Source of the DNA: Prosapia bicincta
Lineage: Eukaryota; Arthropoda; Insecta; Hemiptera; Cercopidae
Direction: 5' to 3'
Assembly (NCBI GenBank): GCA_036971475.1
Contig: JBAIZL010000063.1
Location: 635,889 to 699,888 of the forward strand
Length of the DNA: 64,000 nucleotides
Shown: positions 1 through 11,350 of the stretch, one piece after another
Position numbering within the stretch: position 1 is the stretch's first letter
Layout: every line of letters starts with the position of its first letter
Position numbers and translations under genes: made by a program
The notes under the pieces: generated by a model
Database searches by the model: none
What the model was told of the DNA's origin: nothing
Seen by the model: only the letters and a program-made list of their open reading frames with translations

Positions 1-686
1 CATTCAAGGATAAACAAACCCAGTAGGAGAAGACACTAGAATACGTGACGGTCGTCATTAGTTAGTACTGTAAGAGGTTAGGCTGTTCAGTTTTGCCGAA
101 AATAAAATCATAGCTTAGACAAAACACTTGAAGAAGATACGCAATTATAATATTCAATATCGCTGAAACATCATTTACAAACGATAAAGCCTAAAATAGA
201 ACGGAGTGTGAAAGATATAAGTATAAAAAGCAATGGAAATTTTATTGAATTTAAAATAAGTAATGAAAACAAAGTAATATTTTCAAACTAAATATATTGA
301 GCTGAAAGTTATGGGTGACTGGGCATGAAGAGTAAAATAACTTGTATGAAGATAAATCTTTGCTATTGCGGTAGTTATCATACTATGAAGATGTTACACC
401 TATGAGTAATGCATTTTATGGATAAACAGTTTATAAAATTAGTTTTCAATAATACTGAATATAGTTGTCTGGCAGTCTCAATGAATGTTATTTTTTAGTT
501 ATTAAATTCATTATTTTTAAAGTTGTAAGCAAAGAGTTTTATTGTGTTTAATTAATTCATACACCACAATTGCTTAATAGAGCAATATAAAACGATGTAT
601 ATACAAACTTAATAACACGTATATGTATTACAAAATATACAATTACTTATAATTCTACTACTAAAGTATTTCAACATTAGGGATAA
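1..686. other. AT-rich non-coding DNA
   Basis: No long reading frame, RNA gene or recognisable repeat was seen. The stretch is AT-rich with short A and T runs, as expected for intergenic or intronic insect DNA. Confidence 0.5.
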
Positions 687-689
687 ATG

Positions 690-1054
<365 letters not shown>

Positions 1055-1682
1055 AATTTCATTTATATTACTAAATTATGTGATTTAAGTTATATTAGAA
1101 AATAATCAATATATTACAACTATTTTATTTTATGTTTTATTCTATTGAACTGAATTTGTTTAATAACACTCTCCATTTATTACAAGTAAATAATTACTTA
1201 GATTTGTGAAATCAAGGCATAATCATAATTTGTTTAATACAAAGCTACGTAACGTAACGTGTTTTGATACATAGTTAATGTAGTGTAGTAATGTTCTCTT
1301 GTATTGTCTCTAATACACGAGGAGCACCATAAATAGTTGCTATTTCCATTGTTAAAATATCCATACATTATGCCTTTTCTCAGAGTAAAATCCTTGAATT
1401 ATAAACACAACAAAAATGTCTGTGTACTAAGGTAAAGAACTCTAGACAATAACAATGGAAAACTAAACAAAGAGAAATAAATTTCGCTGCCAAGTCACTT
1501 AAAATAGATTTGTATAGCTAGATACATATGGCTAAGAGTTTATTGTTTTCGAGAATCCTTCAATATCTTTGTTAAAAAAAATAAGTATATTTAATCATTA
1601 AAATTATTTCTAATGCATTATTACACTTTAAAATAGAGTGTAACTTATTTAATAGCATATAGGCCTTTATCAGAGTCGTTCA
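1055..1682. other. AT-rich non-coding DNA
   Basis: Nothing recognisable apart from AT-rich unique sequence. One 'taggcc' word occurs near 1661, a motif that recurs through the window. Confidence 0.45.
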
Positions 1683-1746
1683 CTTTGTGTGTGTGTGTAG
1701 GCGCGCGATCACTCGCCCGCGCGCGCGCGCGCGTGTGTGTGTGTGT
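1683..1746. repeat. (GT)n-(GC)n-(GT)n alternating tract
   Basis: A (gt)n run is followed by two blocks of alternating g/c (around 1701-1707 and 1718-1733) and another (gt)n run. Strict purine-pyrimidine alternation with CG steps is the classic Z-DNA-prone pattern. Confidence 0.95.
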
Positions 1747-1792
1747 GATATAGTGATTGAGAGAAGAAAGATAGACTAGAGAACAGTGATAA

Positions 1793-1793
1793 A

Positions 1794-1879
<86 letters not shown>

Positions 1880-1906
1880 CACACACAAACACACATACAC
1901 ACTCAT

Positions 1907-1948
<42 letters not shown>

Positions 1949-1982
1949 ACAAACACACACACAACACACACACACACACACA

Positions 1983-2029
<47 letters not shown>

Positions 2030-2033
2030 ACTT

Positions 2034-2071
<38 letters not shown>

Positions 2072-2130
2072 ACACACACACACACACACATACACAACAC
2101 ATACACACACACACACATAAACACACACAA

Positions 2131-2168
<38 letters not shown>

Positions 2169-2178
2169 GTATATATAA
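1793..2178. repeat. Long compound (CA)n microsatellite
   Basis: Nearly 390 bases of (ca)n with interruptions (aaac, acat, ttgc) and an internal (ct)n block at about 1982-1999. It ends in a short (ta) run. Cys/Val reading frames across it are repeat artefacts. Confidence 0.97.
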
Positions 2179-2429
2179 TGAACATCAAAAATGCATTATT
2201 TCCAAATCACTCACCCTGCCATTTAAGCAATATTCATAGCTATTAAAGAATACTTCAATTATTTTCTATTTAGGCTGGAAAAGCATGGTTATTGGGAATT
2301 AATTTGTATTGTAAAAATTCTAAATTAGACAACATAATTGTATAAATGTATGTTTTTGTACTCATAAAATTAAGGGCATAAAACCTAAACCACAAGATTT
2401 TATTACGACATACGATTAATAAAAGCCTC

Positions 2430-3250
2430 GCGGAGTTTCAAAGCGTACAAAAAGCGTTTTAAAATTCTTCAGGCTTCAGACGTACAATGAATGTTTATCA
2501 AGCACTCATTACTGTCTACTGCGGACTAAGTCAGACAGGAATGTAATATTTTGGGAGACCATAAAATCCGGTTTTGAAATAATATTTATGTCCTGATCCC
2601 AAATAACGGCCAGGATCAGGTTTAGGAGAACACCGGATTGGTGAAACCAGCGTCGGAGCGACCACTCCTTATTGTCCTAAACTGCTGTACAAAAACCTCT
2701 GGCCAATCAGAATTTAAAGATGTGGTCATTCTAGTTTTTCGGTTGTCGTTAGCAACGACTAAATCCGCACGTTTTTGGATCGGTCGGGTAGTAATTGGAA
2801 GTGGATATCGCGAAAGCTCGTTTTTGGGCTGTTTTGTTTTAAAACGGGTCATCGATAACAAAGTAGAAAGTTCGGTTTTTAGAAAAAATGTTGTCACGGA
2901 AAATGTCGAAATGGTGCCGAATGCACTGAAAGCCGTCTTAGATATTTACAGTTACAATGCCTTTGATTGCATCGCATGTTTCCAACTTTGCGACTGTGAA
3001 AGTCCCTTGTCCGTTTAAATGTTAAATATTTAAGATCCTTAAATGGAAACAGTACCGAAATAAATTGGCCGCAGTGATTTTGCCTTTCCTTTTCCGTCAA
3101 TCGGATTTACGAGACCATTAAAATACCGAAGGCGCGCAGGAAACCAAACCGGTAGCATTTATGAGAAGGGGCAGCGCATTCTCGTGGTTGCAACGTACAT
3201 AAACCCAAATCCATCCAAAATTTCAGCCAGACATTGTAGCGTAGATGCAA
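2430..3250. promoter_or_regulatory. CpG-rich island with CCAAT and X-box-like motifs
   Basis: Compared with its AT-rich flanks this block is clearly richer in G+C and in CG dinucleotides. It contains a good NF-Y type box, ggCCAATCAG (2701-2710), and 31 bases on an imperfect palindrome gttgtc-gtt-agcaac (2742-2756) that fits the half-site arrangement of an RFX X-box. A tcatcgataaca word lies further on (about 2848). Such islands in insect DNA are often promoters or conserved non-coding elements. A 126-codon frame also crosses it. Function is inferred from motifs only. Confidence 0.3.
2638..3018 (+). CDS. Uncertain ORF of 126 codons in the CpG-rich island
   Basis: An open frame from ATG at 2638 to TAA at 3018. 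The translation has mixed composition, with a Cys-rich end (CIACFQLCDCESP), and does not resemble a family I know. No splice sites or polyadenylation signal clearly frame it. The opposite strand is also open over 2622-2897, which weakens the case. It lies in a GC-richer block, where longer chance frames are expected. It could be a small gene, an exon or chance; I favour chance or a regulatory region. Confidence 0.15.
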   Translation: MVKPASERPLLIVLNCCTKTSGQSEFKDVVILVFRLSLATTKSARFWIGRVVIGSGYRESSFLGCFVLKRVIDNKVESSVFRKNVVTENVEMVPNALKAVLDIYSYNAFDCIACFQLCDCESPLSV

Positions 3251-3574
3251 GACGGTCAGAAATCAATAAATTAAAGAAATAGACAACAAAACAACTATTT
3301 CTTTACTAATAATATTAATTTAGTAGTAAATATATTTTCAAATTAAATAATATATTTAAATATGTTAAAAGTGTTTTTCTAAATACTACATATTAAAACA
3401 AATATATAATGAATGTTATAAATTATACGTTATAATTAAACTAATATTAATAGTTATTATTATACATTTGTAAGAGAAATAAATTAATTCGTAAATAATA
3501 TGATTACGTATTTCGTATATATAACGGAATCTACGTTGAGCCATGATCTAGTTACACAAGTAAACAAGTAGTAC
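3251..3574. other. AT-rich non-coding DNA
   Basis: Very AT-rich sequence with 'aataaat' and 'tatata' words and nothing recognisable. Confidence 0.45.
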
Positions 3575-3576
3575 GC

Positions 3577-3620
3577 AGCGCGCGCGCGCGTGTGTGTGTG
3601 TGGGTGGGTGGGTGGGTGTG
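3577..3620 (+). repeat. (GC)n-(GT)n-(GGGT)4 tract
   Basis: Alternating gc, then gt, then four g-triplets separated by single t's (3602-3616). The G-triplet part is a textbook intramolecular G-quadruplex motif on the plus strand. The preceding part is Z-DNA-prone. Confidence 0.95.
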
Positions 3621-3855
3621 TTACCTTAATCCAAAGATATTATTATGTGTTATATTATATGTATTATAAGAAATTTCATATAAATAATAATAATTCAATA
3701 CAGCAAAGAATCAGTTTTTAAATACGAAATAGTTTGCTTAGAAACACTTTTCATACGAAAACGTAAGAGTTGTAAATGTGGGTTAGAGAAAAATATAAGC
3801 TGGAAAAAAATATTTAGTTTCAAATTTGAATAACAATTGTTTTTCTTTCCAACTG

Positions 3856-4140
3856 TAGGTGATCCTGGGTTCGTAGCTCAGTTGACGGGGTGATGGCAGA
3901 GGGAGATGCTTTAGCTGCAGAGATCAAAGAAACTTCCTCAAGCTCTGCAAGGAACGCCACTAGGTCAGATTTCCTCTTCGGAAGCTTTACACGATGATGC
4001 GGGAATTCGCCATTCTTGAGGAGTCAACTGGTTCCTATGGCGGTGAGGGGTTGGTAGCCCTGGGCCTATAGTAGCGAGATTAAATCTTGATTGAACTGAC
4101 GTTTTCGCTCACGTATCGGTGAGAATTCCCCTCTAACTAT
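3856..4140. other. GC-richer unassigned block
   Basis: About 280 bases of moderate GC in AT-rich surroundings. It has no continuous long frame. A tRNA box-A-like word, tagctcagttg (about 3873), is present, but there is no matching box B at the right distance. It is probably an old interspersed repeat or a conserved non-coding piece; the identity is unknown. Confidence 0.25.
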
Positions 4141-5235
4141 TCTTACTAATTCTATCAAGAAACAAGGATGTTATTTTAAATAAAATTTACAAATATCTAA
4201 GACGACTGGCCTAATTTAGAAGACAGCAACGGACACACAAAGTACTAATTTTGAAACAATTGTATTATAAATGAGCAAATGCCTAACCTGAATTCATTTA
4301 AATTCTTATAACTAACTATGCACTTCATAATACATAGAACTGACATTCCTTAAAGCACTGTCATGACCGAAAGATAGCATTTGTTAAGTTTAAAAGCACT
4401 ATTTCATTTATTTAAAGGTAAATTATAGTTTAAACAATATTTTTCAAATACAAATACTAATATTAATAATTAAAATATTATTCTTAAAACATTTAGATTA
4501 AAAAGCGCTATAACAAAAACAAAACCCATTGTAGCCAATCGTGTATTTTGTTGTTTATATTGTTATTTAAGCTATTATTATTTTATAGCTTAAGTACGAA
4601 AATATTAATGTTTAACATTGATGATAATTATAGCATTAAGTATTAAAAAGTGATAATTACGTGTTACCATGAATATTTAACAAAACAAATAAACCGATAG
4701 GCGTCTTTCTATTTACAAAAACGTAATATAATAGGGAATAATGAAAAAGAGAAAATAACGAAATAAGAGAAAATAAGGGAGAACAACGAAAACAAGATAG
4801 ATTTATTATACATTGCGATTGAATCTTTGAGTTTATACACCTGAAGTTATGTGTGAGTTAATTGAAATTCATTTAGAAATGTTTTAAAAATTATTTCTAA
4901 GGTTAAATTTGTTGACCAGTAAACGTGATTCCTGGTTGCGTTAGATTTTTTTAAAAACCACATTTTATTTGTGGCTACATTTCAGATACATTAAGTGTAT
5001 TAGAAGCACTTGAGTTATTTTTATGAACCTAAATCTATATTTTAAAACACTCATTCTTATACCGTGTTAAATTTACTATTAAGGAGTTTAAATATTTAAT
5101 AAGAGTTATTCACGTTATTAACAGAAGCAAAAATGAAGTAAGATATAGTCAAATTCAACGCATAAATACTCACTGTTCAAGAATATTTATTACCGGTAAA
5201 TCCTACATTTTGTTGCATTCTTTAACTCGTGAAAT
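4141..5235. other. AT-rich non-coding DNA
   Basis: No gene seen. It includes a purine-rich stretch near 4740-4800 (gaaaaagagaaaataacg and similar). Confidence 0.45.
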
Positions 5236-5580
5236 AAATATATTATTGTTAGCGTTTTGCCATCAGCGAACTTTTAACGACCCAATGTGGAAATGGAGCG
5301 GGAATTTCAGGCACTAAAGCCAAAGAATTTTAAAGAAATTAATCGCCGAACATTAACGGGGGGATCTGTGTCGCGTGAGATACGGTCGTTTTTAAAAGCC
5401 AATGTCAACCGTTACCACCATCAACCAGTTTCGATAGCGTTCGATTGTCCCCACACAAAAGGTATTTAAACACCGACCTCAAGGTATTTTCCAACATTCT
5501 ACAGCCGAATAAGACGAAACGTTAAAGCTCTCACTCCGATCGTAAAACGTACCTCAACTGTCTAAAAGCGATTTCTTAAA
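5236..5580 (+). other. CpG-rich island with a 60-codon ORF (5287-5469)
   Basis: A compact block with many CG dinucleotides. It contains a short frame beginning MEMEREFQALKPKNFKEINR and ending at a TAA at 5469. A possible donor (aaag|gtattt) lies just before the stop, so a first coding exon is conceivable. I see no downstream exon and do not recognise the peptide. A regulatory or conserved non-coding element is equally likely. Confidence 0.2.
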
Positions 5581-6009
5581 CGTATTTTACTCAGTACAAA
5601 TTCCACCGTATTTCTTTTACTCAAGATTTTTGTTGCTTGAATATTTACTGTATTGAAGAATTCATAAATAAAATTTCATTTGCGTATTATGATGGGTATA
5701 TATTTGTTTAATAAGAATATATTAATATCTTTAAAAGTTTTCTCCATATCACTTAACTTGTCATAAAAATAAAACAATTGTAAAATTATTCAAAAATACA
5801 CATACTTAATTTGCCTTACAATTATCTTTTGCTTGATAGTCATAGAAAACGATGGTGGTATTTTTATTGTAAAATGTGTTTGATATAATACGTATACAGT
5901 GAGTCACTTAATCCAAAAAACATATTGAAATGGCATTTATATCTATTCAAATTACACAGAATATTTTTATTGAATGTAAAGTTTTTTATTGAAATCAATT
6001 TAAATGATT
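5581..6009. other. AT-rich non-coding DNA
   Basis: Nothing recognisable. Confidence 0.45.
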
Positions 6010-6990
6010 GTATTCTTTAAATACTTCTGCCCTAAAAAGCGTCTTTGGTGGTATGGTACAAAGCCTAATCCTGACTTCCTTCATTTGCCTTCGCCAACAA
6101 CCCAGTAGCATCACTTGCCATCCACTCAATTATTCCTTACCCACTCAGAAGCTCTCTCAATATTCCTGTCCTCACTCACTTCATTGACGAAACTAAGCTT
6201 AATAATTGACCTCCTTAATTCCCCTTCCATAACAATACAGTAGCTTCACTTGCCATCCATGCAACTATACCTTACCCACCCAAAATCTCTAAATATTTCT
6301 GCCCTCACTCACTTCTTTGATTCTACGGTACTAAGGTTAACCCTGACCTCCTTCATTTCCCTTCTCTAATAATCGAGTAGCATCACTTGCCAACCACTCA
6401 ACTATACCTTACTCACCCAACAGCTCTCTAAATATTTCTGTCCTCACTCACTTCTTTGATTCTACGGTACTAAGCTTTATCCTGACCTCCTCCATTTCCC
6501 TTCGCTAACAATCCAGTAGCTTCACTTGCCATCCATGCAACTATACCTTACTTACCCACCAGCTTTCTAAATTTTTCTGCCCTCTCTAACTTCTTTGACG
6601 GTAATAAGCTTAATCCTAACCTCCTTAATTCCCATTCCATAACAATACAGTAGCATCACTTGCCATCCATGCAACTATACCTTAATCACCCAATAACTCT
6701 CTAAATATTTCTGCCCTCACTCACTTCTTTGATTTTACGGTACCAAGCTTAATCCTGACCTCCTTAATTTCTCTTCGCAAACAACACAGTAGCATCATTC
6801 TTCATCTAAGCAAGTATACCTTACCCACCCAACAACTCTCCTAATATTTCCGGCTTCAATCACTTCTTTAACGGTACTAAGCTTAATCCTGACCTCCTTA
6901 ATTTCCCTTCGTTAACAACCCAGTAGCATCAGTTTACATCCACGCAACCAAACTTTATCCACCCAACAACTCTCTAAATATTTTTGAGAG
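6010..6990. repeat. Degenerate ~136-bp tandem repeat, about 7 copies
   Basis: The word cagtagcatcacttgcc and its variants start at about 6103, 6238, 6375, 6514, 6648, 6787 and 6921, giving spacings of 134-139 bases. Each unit also carries 'ctaagcttaatcctgacctc', 'ccttcgctaacaa' and 'tctaaatatttctgccctc' in the same order. The copies are strongly diverged with small indels, so the array is old. The strand is pyrimidine-rich, and no frame runs through it. Confidence 0.9.
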
Positions 6991-7779
6991 TGATAGTGTG
7001 TGCTTGTGGCTAATTACCTCATTTTAACTTTTGAAACATAATAGTAGGTTTAAACATAATCTAAAAAAACGTCATGTGTATTTTTCTCCTTACAAAAATA
7101 CCACGAAGTAATTTATAACACAAAGAAAAATGTTAACATATAATATTTAATATATAGGCTTATAAATAATAATAATAAATAAATACATTGTTTTTTAAAT
7201 TTCGCTTCTATTTAACTGACTAAAGTTTATTGTCTTTTACTACACAGCTCTAAGTAAACCATAATTTTCAGTCATTGTCAAACATTTAGCCAGAGTAGTT
7301 CAACATCCGTTACTGGTGTTTGAATATATTAGGCAGGAACAAAATTACATTCTGCACAAGTTACTTAATGAATCAAGCAACTGGTTGACGTTAGAAAATA
7401 TTTAAATGATTGAAACCCTTATGTAAAACGTTTTACATTTATCCGGGTATTACTACCTTGGCTACGTCATAAAAAATTTTAATTTTCAGATAATTATTTC
7501 TTCGTATTTAAGATTAATGCATTGTCAATTTGCAATAGAATTATAACCTCACAAATATTTACTAATATTGCTTCAACCACTAGATTTTATTTTTTGATAT
7601 AATTTCTAAAATCAGCATTTACTTACAATATAGACCCACGTATCTTCGCTTTATATATACATACATTTATTTCCCAGCTAAATATTACAAAAATTTCCCA
7701 TTTATGGATTATTAGTCACTCATAAAGCCTAATGCATAGGACTATATTCAAACCTCAAAATATATGCAACATATTGAAA
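6991..7779. other. AT-rich non-coding DNA
   Basis: No gene, RNA or repeat recognised. Confidence 0.45.
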
Positions 7780-8030
7780 TATTCAAGGCCGTTCCACAAT
7801 AGCAATGGCACGCTTAACATACATTATCGATTATCAATTATCTATGCACATTGTTGATCGGAGTTATTTGACACTACGCTGCAAATCGATTGTTATCTTG
7901 ATACGATTGTGTCGCCAACAATTACCGACTCTTGAAACATTGAACATTCCAAATGCTTGAATAGATCGTTAGTCACAGTCGGTAAGGGATCGCGTATGCG
8001 GCGTGCTAACGGCATGATGGGCGTAATCGA
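7780..8030. promoter_or_regulatory. Candidate enhancer-like motif cluster
   Basis: A GC-richer block dense in short factor-type words. It has two ATCGAT cores (in cattatcgattatc and aaatcgattgttatc), several attgt/acaat SOX-like cores, and caattatc/taatcg words. No reading frame explains the raised complexity. The call rests on motif density only. Confidence 0.2.
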
Positions 8031-9240
8031 AATGAAATAAGATTTAACTTGAGTTTCATTTACAAAAACGTAATTTTAAAAAACAAATCTAGTTCATAAA
8101 GCTAAGCATTTGTCAATACTGATATAAATAAAACAGTATATATTTATTCAAAAATGAAAGAAGGCTTAGTTGGTGCTTACATGGGTTCATCGTTTACATG
8201 GAAATTGTTAATCTATAAATTTCTATGAAAATCTATAAATCTAAATTTTAGCAGAATTTGAAAAATTGCTTAAGCAAACTCAATTGATTTAAAAGATTTT
8301 TCATTGTGTCTAATATACTCAGAAGGGGTAAATAAAAAACTAAATTAATAAAATGTATAACGTATTGGTTGTTCTAAATATAGGTTCTAAATTTTAAAAA
8401 AACTTTTCACTACAAAATAACGAAATAACTTCACTTATTATTTATGAAGCTATAGTACCAAGTTTCCAAGGCATTAAATTCTCCCCTTATTGTGTGAACA
8501 GGTTATTCAACTACGTCGATGTTTTCTTCGATCAAAGAATACTCTAAAAAAACGCTTTCCTAAGGAAAAGATCGCAACAGGATTCCGGGAAATTGGAAGT
8601 GTTATTGTTATTGTGGACTGTCTTTCATATTGCTTTTATTTTCCAATTGTTAAAAAAAAATAGTTGTAAGGTATAAAAATAATGAAATATTCAAAACAAG
8701 ACAATAAAATAAAAATTGGCAAGAGAAGTGCAACTTTATTTATCAAATAGGCTTTAGTAAGTTAAGTCAATTATAAAATATGGCTTAAGCCATTGACAAG
8801 GTGGTGTATTAGATAATTATATTATCATTAATTTATCATTATTATTGGGGAAAATGTAATTTAACTCATTGATAATGTTCAATAAAGACTGTGTCATAAC
8901 TTCACAATCAGAGAAATAAAAACAAAATTTAAAAACAACAGGACTGACTTAAAAAAAGAACCCGAATATATAATTTTTACATACTAAAAAGTAAAACATA
9001 ATTTTTCAGTAACGAACACGTAATGTATCATAGGCTTATTACCCACAAAATTTTGAAGTCAATGCCGAATTTCGTACTTGGACGAAATTACAGTTTACAT
9101 ACTAAACGAGACAATCTGCATATCTGAGCAAAAAATATACAAACACATATTTTTTATCGGACAAAATCTAATATTGTAAAGACTTTTCCGAGAACAAAGA
9201 TCAATTATCGATCATACTCTCATAATATCGAGCGAATGGA
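8031..9240. other. AT-rich non-coding DNA
   Basis: Nothing recognisable. GT/AG-type words occur but no exon-like frame is supported. Confidence 0.45.
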
Positions 9241-9283
9241 ATTTTTGTTTCGCGAGAAGACTACATGCGTCACTGGAATATTC

Positions 9284-9386
9284 ATGGCAGATCAAAAAGT
9301 TGATTGTTTGGGAAATGTTTGGAATAGATTTTATGGATTACCAAATTGCAACCAAGGGATGATTGCGGCAGCTATTGCAAACTTTT
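9284..9386 (+). CDS. Possible short initial coding exon (weak)
   Basis: An ATG in a fair context (ttcATGG) opens a frame of 34 codons plus one base that runs into a strong donor (ttttGTGAGT at 9387). The peptide begins MADQKVDCLGNVWNRF and includes GMIAAAIANF. Without splicing the frame would stop two codons later. Sequence complexity is higher than in the flanks. There is no recognised family and no partner exon was found, so this is only a candidate. Confidence 0.2.
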
Positions 9387-9392
9387 GTGAGT

Positions 9393-10388
9393 AATAAGAT
9401 TATGATAAATTATGTTTTCGTAACTGAAAAATTATTTTATACCTTTTAGTAAGTAAAAATTATATATTCGAGTTCTTTTTTCTAAGTCAGTTCAGTTTTT
9501 TTAAAATTTTTATTTCTTTATTTTTAGAGGTATGATCTCTAATTCCTAGCTACATTTTAATTAGATTTCGTTTCAAACCATTGTTTATGTTTCCACAATT
9601 CTCAATATTTATACATACAAATCTCCGATGTGTGTATCCCTCTAATCATATTGTTTATTCATTGTTAAAATCATCGACACGCCCTTGAACAATACGATGA
9701 ACATATCAGTTCTTCAGACGAATACACTGAATAATTCATGTTGGAAATCCCATGGACAAATTTTCCTAATATCCTAAATATCATTTCTTATCTTGCAATT
9801 TTTTTCCGTTTAAAAACATGAAGTAACATGTTAACTCACGTCTATTAACATATATTTGGTCATGTTAATGCAATATCTCATCTAAATAAACAATAATGCT
9901 ATCTTTAATAACTATTAGCAAAGACGTTTTTATACATAAAATATTAATAAAAAAAGTAAGTGAAAATTGATGGTAAAGTTATATTTCATGAATTTATCTC
10001 TTGATATTTAGTGAAATAGTGAGGTTTTCACCTGAAAATTATTATATATCTCGTTTATGGTAAATGAACTAAATCGTATTTATTTTTGCTTATCTCATAT
10101 GAGCTATACCATGTTATGTATGAATATGGGTAGACCATCGAAAAAAGTTACTTTCGTGAGGAAAATTCATTAGAATCCGAAGAGGGTCATTCTAAGCGAC
10201 TTTCCCACGTAAGAACTAAAAACAGTTATTCATTTTATAATTATTCCTTTGAATATTAGTTTTATATATGGTAGAATACTACATACAATAAATGCTGTGA
10301 TTGTTTATTTTACGGATTAGTTATTTTATAGTTCATAATCCTTATTTGTAAAAACAAATATTTACTCAAGTTTAAAATAGTGTATCAT
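9393..10388. other. AT-rich non-coding DNA
   Basis: Nothing recognisable. Confidence 0.45.
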
Positions 10389-10572
10389 TGTCTCTAAATC
10401 AGATGGTTTGGGTGTAACTGTAGTGAGGCCACCAGGTGGGTTTTCCCTTTCATTTATAAGCAAAATTACTTTGATCGATTCTACACTTCCAAACCTATCG
10501 TGGAACAAATATAAAAAAGTAGATTTGAATCAAATACAGAATCTTCTCTTTTTTAAATCGGATGAAAACAGA
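10389..10572 (+). repeat. Dispersed repeat family A, copy 1
   Basis: This stretch aligns colinearly with 62279-62463. Shared landmarks are aaatcagatgg, gtaact.tagtg/aatgg, tttcat...aagca, attactttgatcg, acacttcc and the end (tcctcttttt..gaagtcggttaaaac in copy 2; a diverged form here). The arrangement looks like the 3' end of a retroelement or a short non-autonomous element. The short frame over 10408-10608 is not a gene. Confidence 0.75.
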
Positions 10573-10803
10573 GGTAGATATAAAATCATTCATTATCAAA
10601 TAATTTAATCATATAAACTATATTTCTGAAGTTATAAAAAACTGCATTTGTAGATGAATTAACATATCTTTAAGACGCCTTTAAATTGCTATAAACCAGC
10701 TGATCTCATTTACCTACTGCTATGTAAGGCTTTCGGAACAATTCGGTATTGAAAGATAACGAATGATCGCTATCATTATTTATACTATTAAATAAAGATT
10801 AAC

Positions 10804-10925
10804 GGTGTGTGTGTGTGTGTGTGTGTGTGTTACTCAATCACGTAAAAACATGTGGGCTGAAATTTTACATGGACATTCTTATGGTGCCTGGTTAACACAT
10901 AGGCCTATTTTTGTTTAGAAATACT
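10804..10925 (+). repeat. Dispersed repeat family B, copy 1 (GT-anchored)
   Basis: A (gt)n run is followed by tactcaatcacgtaaaa, then about 80 bases ending ...ggttaacacataggcctat. The same order follows the (gt)n at 35921-36066. Homology starts at the microsatellite and stops after 'tttaga', so the microsatellite is part of the mobile unit. Confidence 0.8.
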
Positions 10926-11350
10926 ATCTGTGCACCTCCCCACTGACCTTAAAATCTCCCTTAATACTAAATTATCTATACTCCATTATATACTTAGCTT
11001 AATCAACTTATAGTAAATGCGTTTGTAATCACCTGCCAAAGTCACTTTTAAACACATTTAAACAGTTGATATTAAATGTCTGTTGCTGTTCATCTTTCAA
11101 TGTTAGTTATACTTTATAAATGTCAGGTTACAAGCAGAAGCTTTTCCTTCTCTTGGCTTTTCAAGACAATAATCGTTAAGTTTATAAACTATATATATAT
11201 ATTTATTTATATATTTATTATATGTTTAATATAATATATGTTTATATGTTTAATATATTTATTTGGATTTAATTTCAGTAGATTAAATTTACCCCAAATA
11301 CAAATACAAATTAAATCAATAGAAATATACGCCAATCCCGTACGAAGGAC
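10926..11350. other. AT-rich non-coding DNA
   Basis: Nothing recognisable. Short (at)n and 'tatgtttaatata' duplications occur near 11210-11260. Confidence 0.45.

Noticed and set aside
1645..2188. Cys/Val-rich reading frames on the minus strand
   Set aside because: Translation of (CA)n/(GT)n repeats; no coding signal.
3866..4040. tRNA-derived SINE or tRNA gene (tagctcagttg box A)
   Set aside because: No box B within 30-60 bases and no cloverleaf could be drawn.
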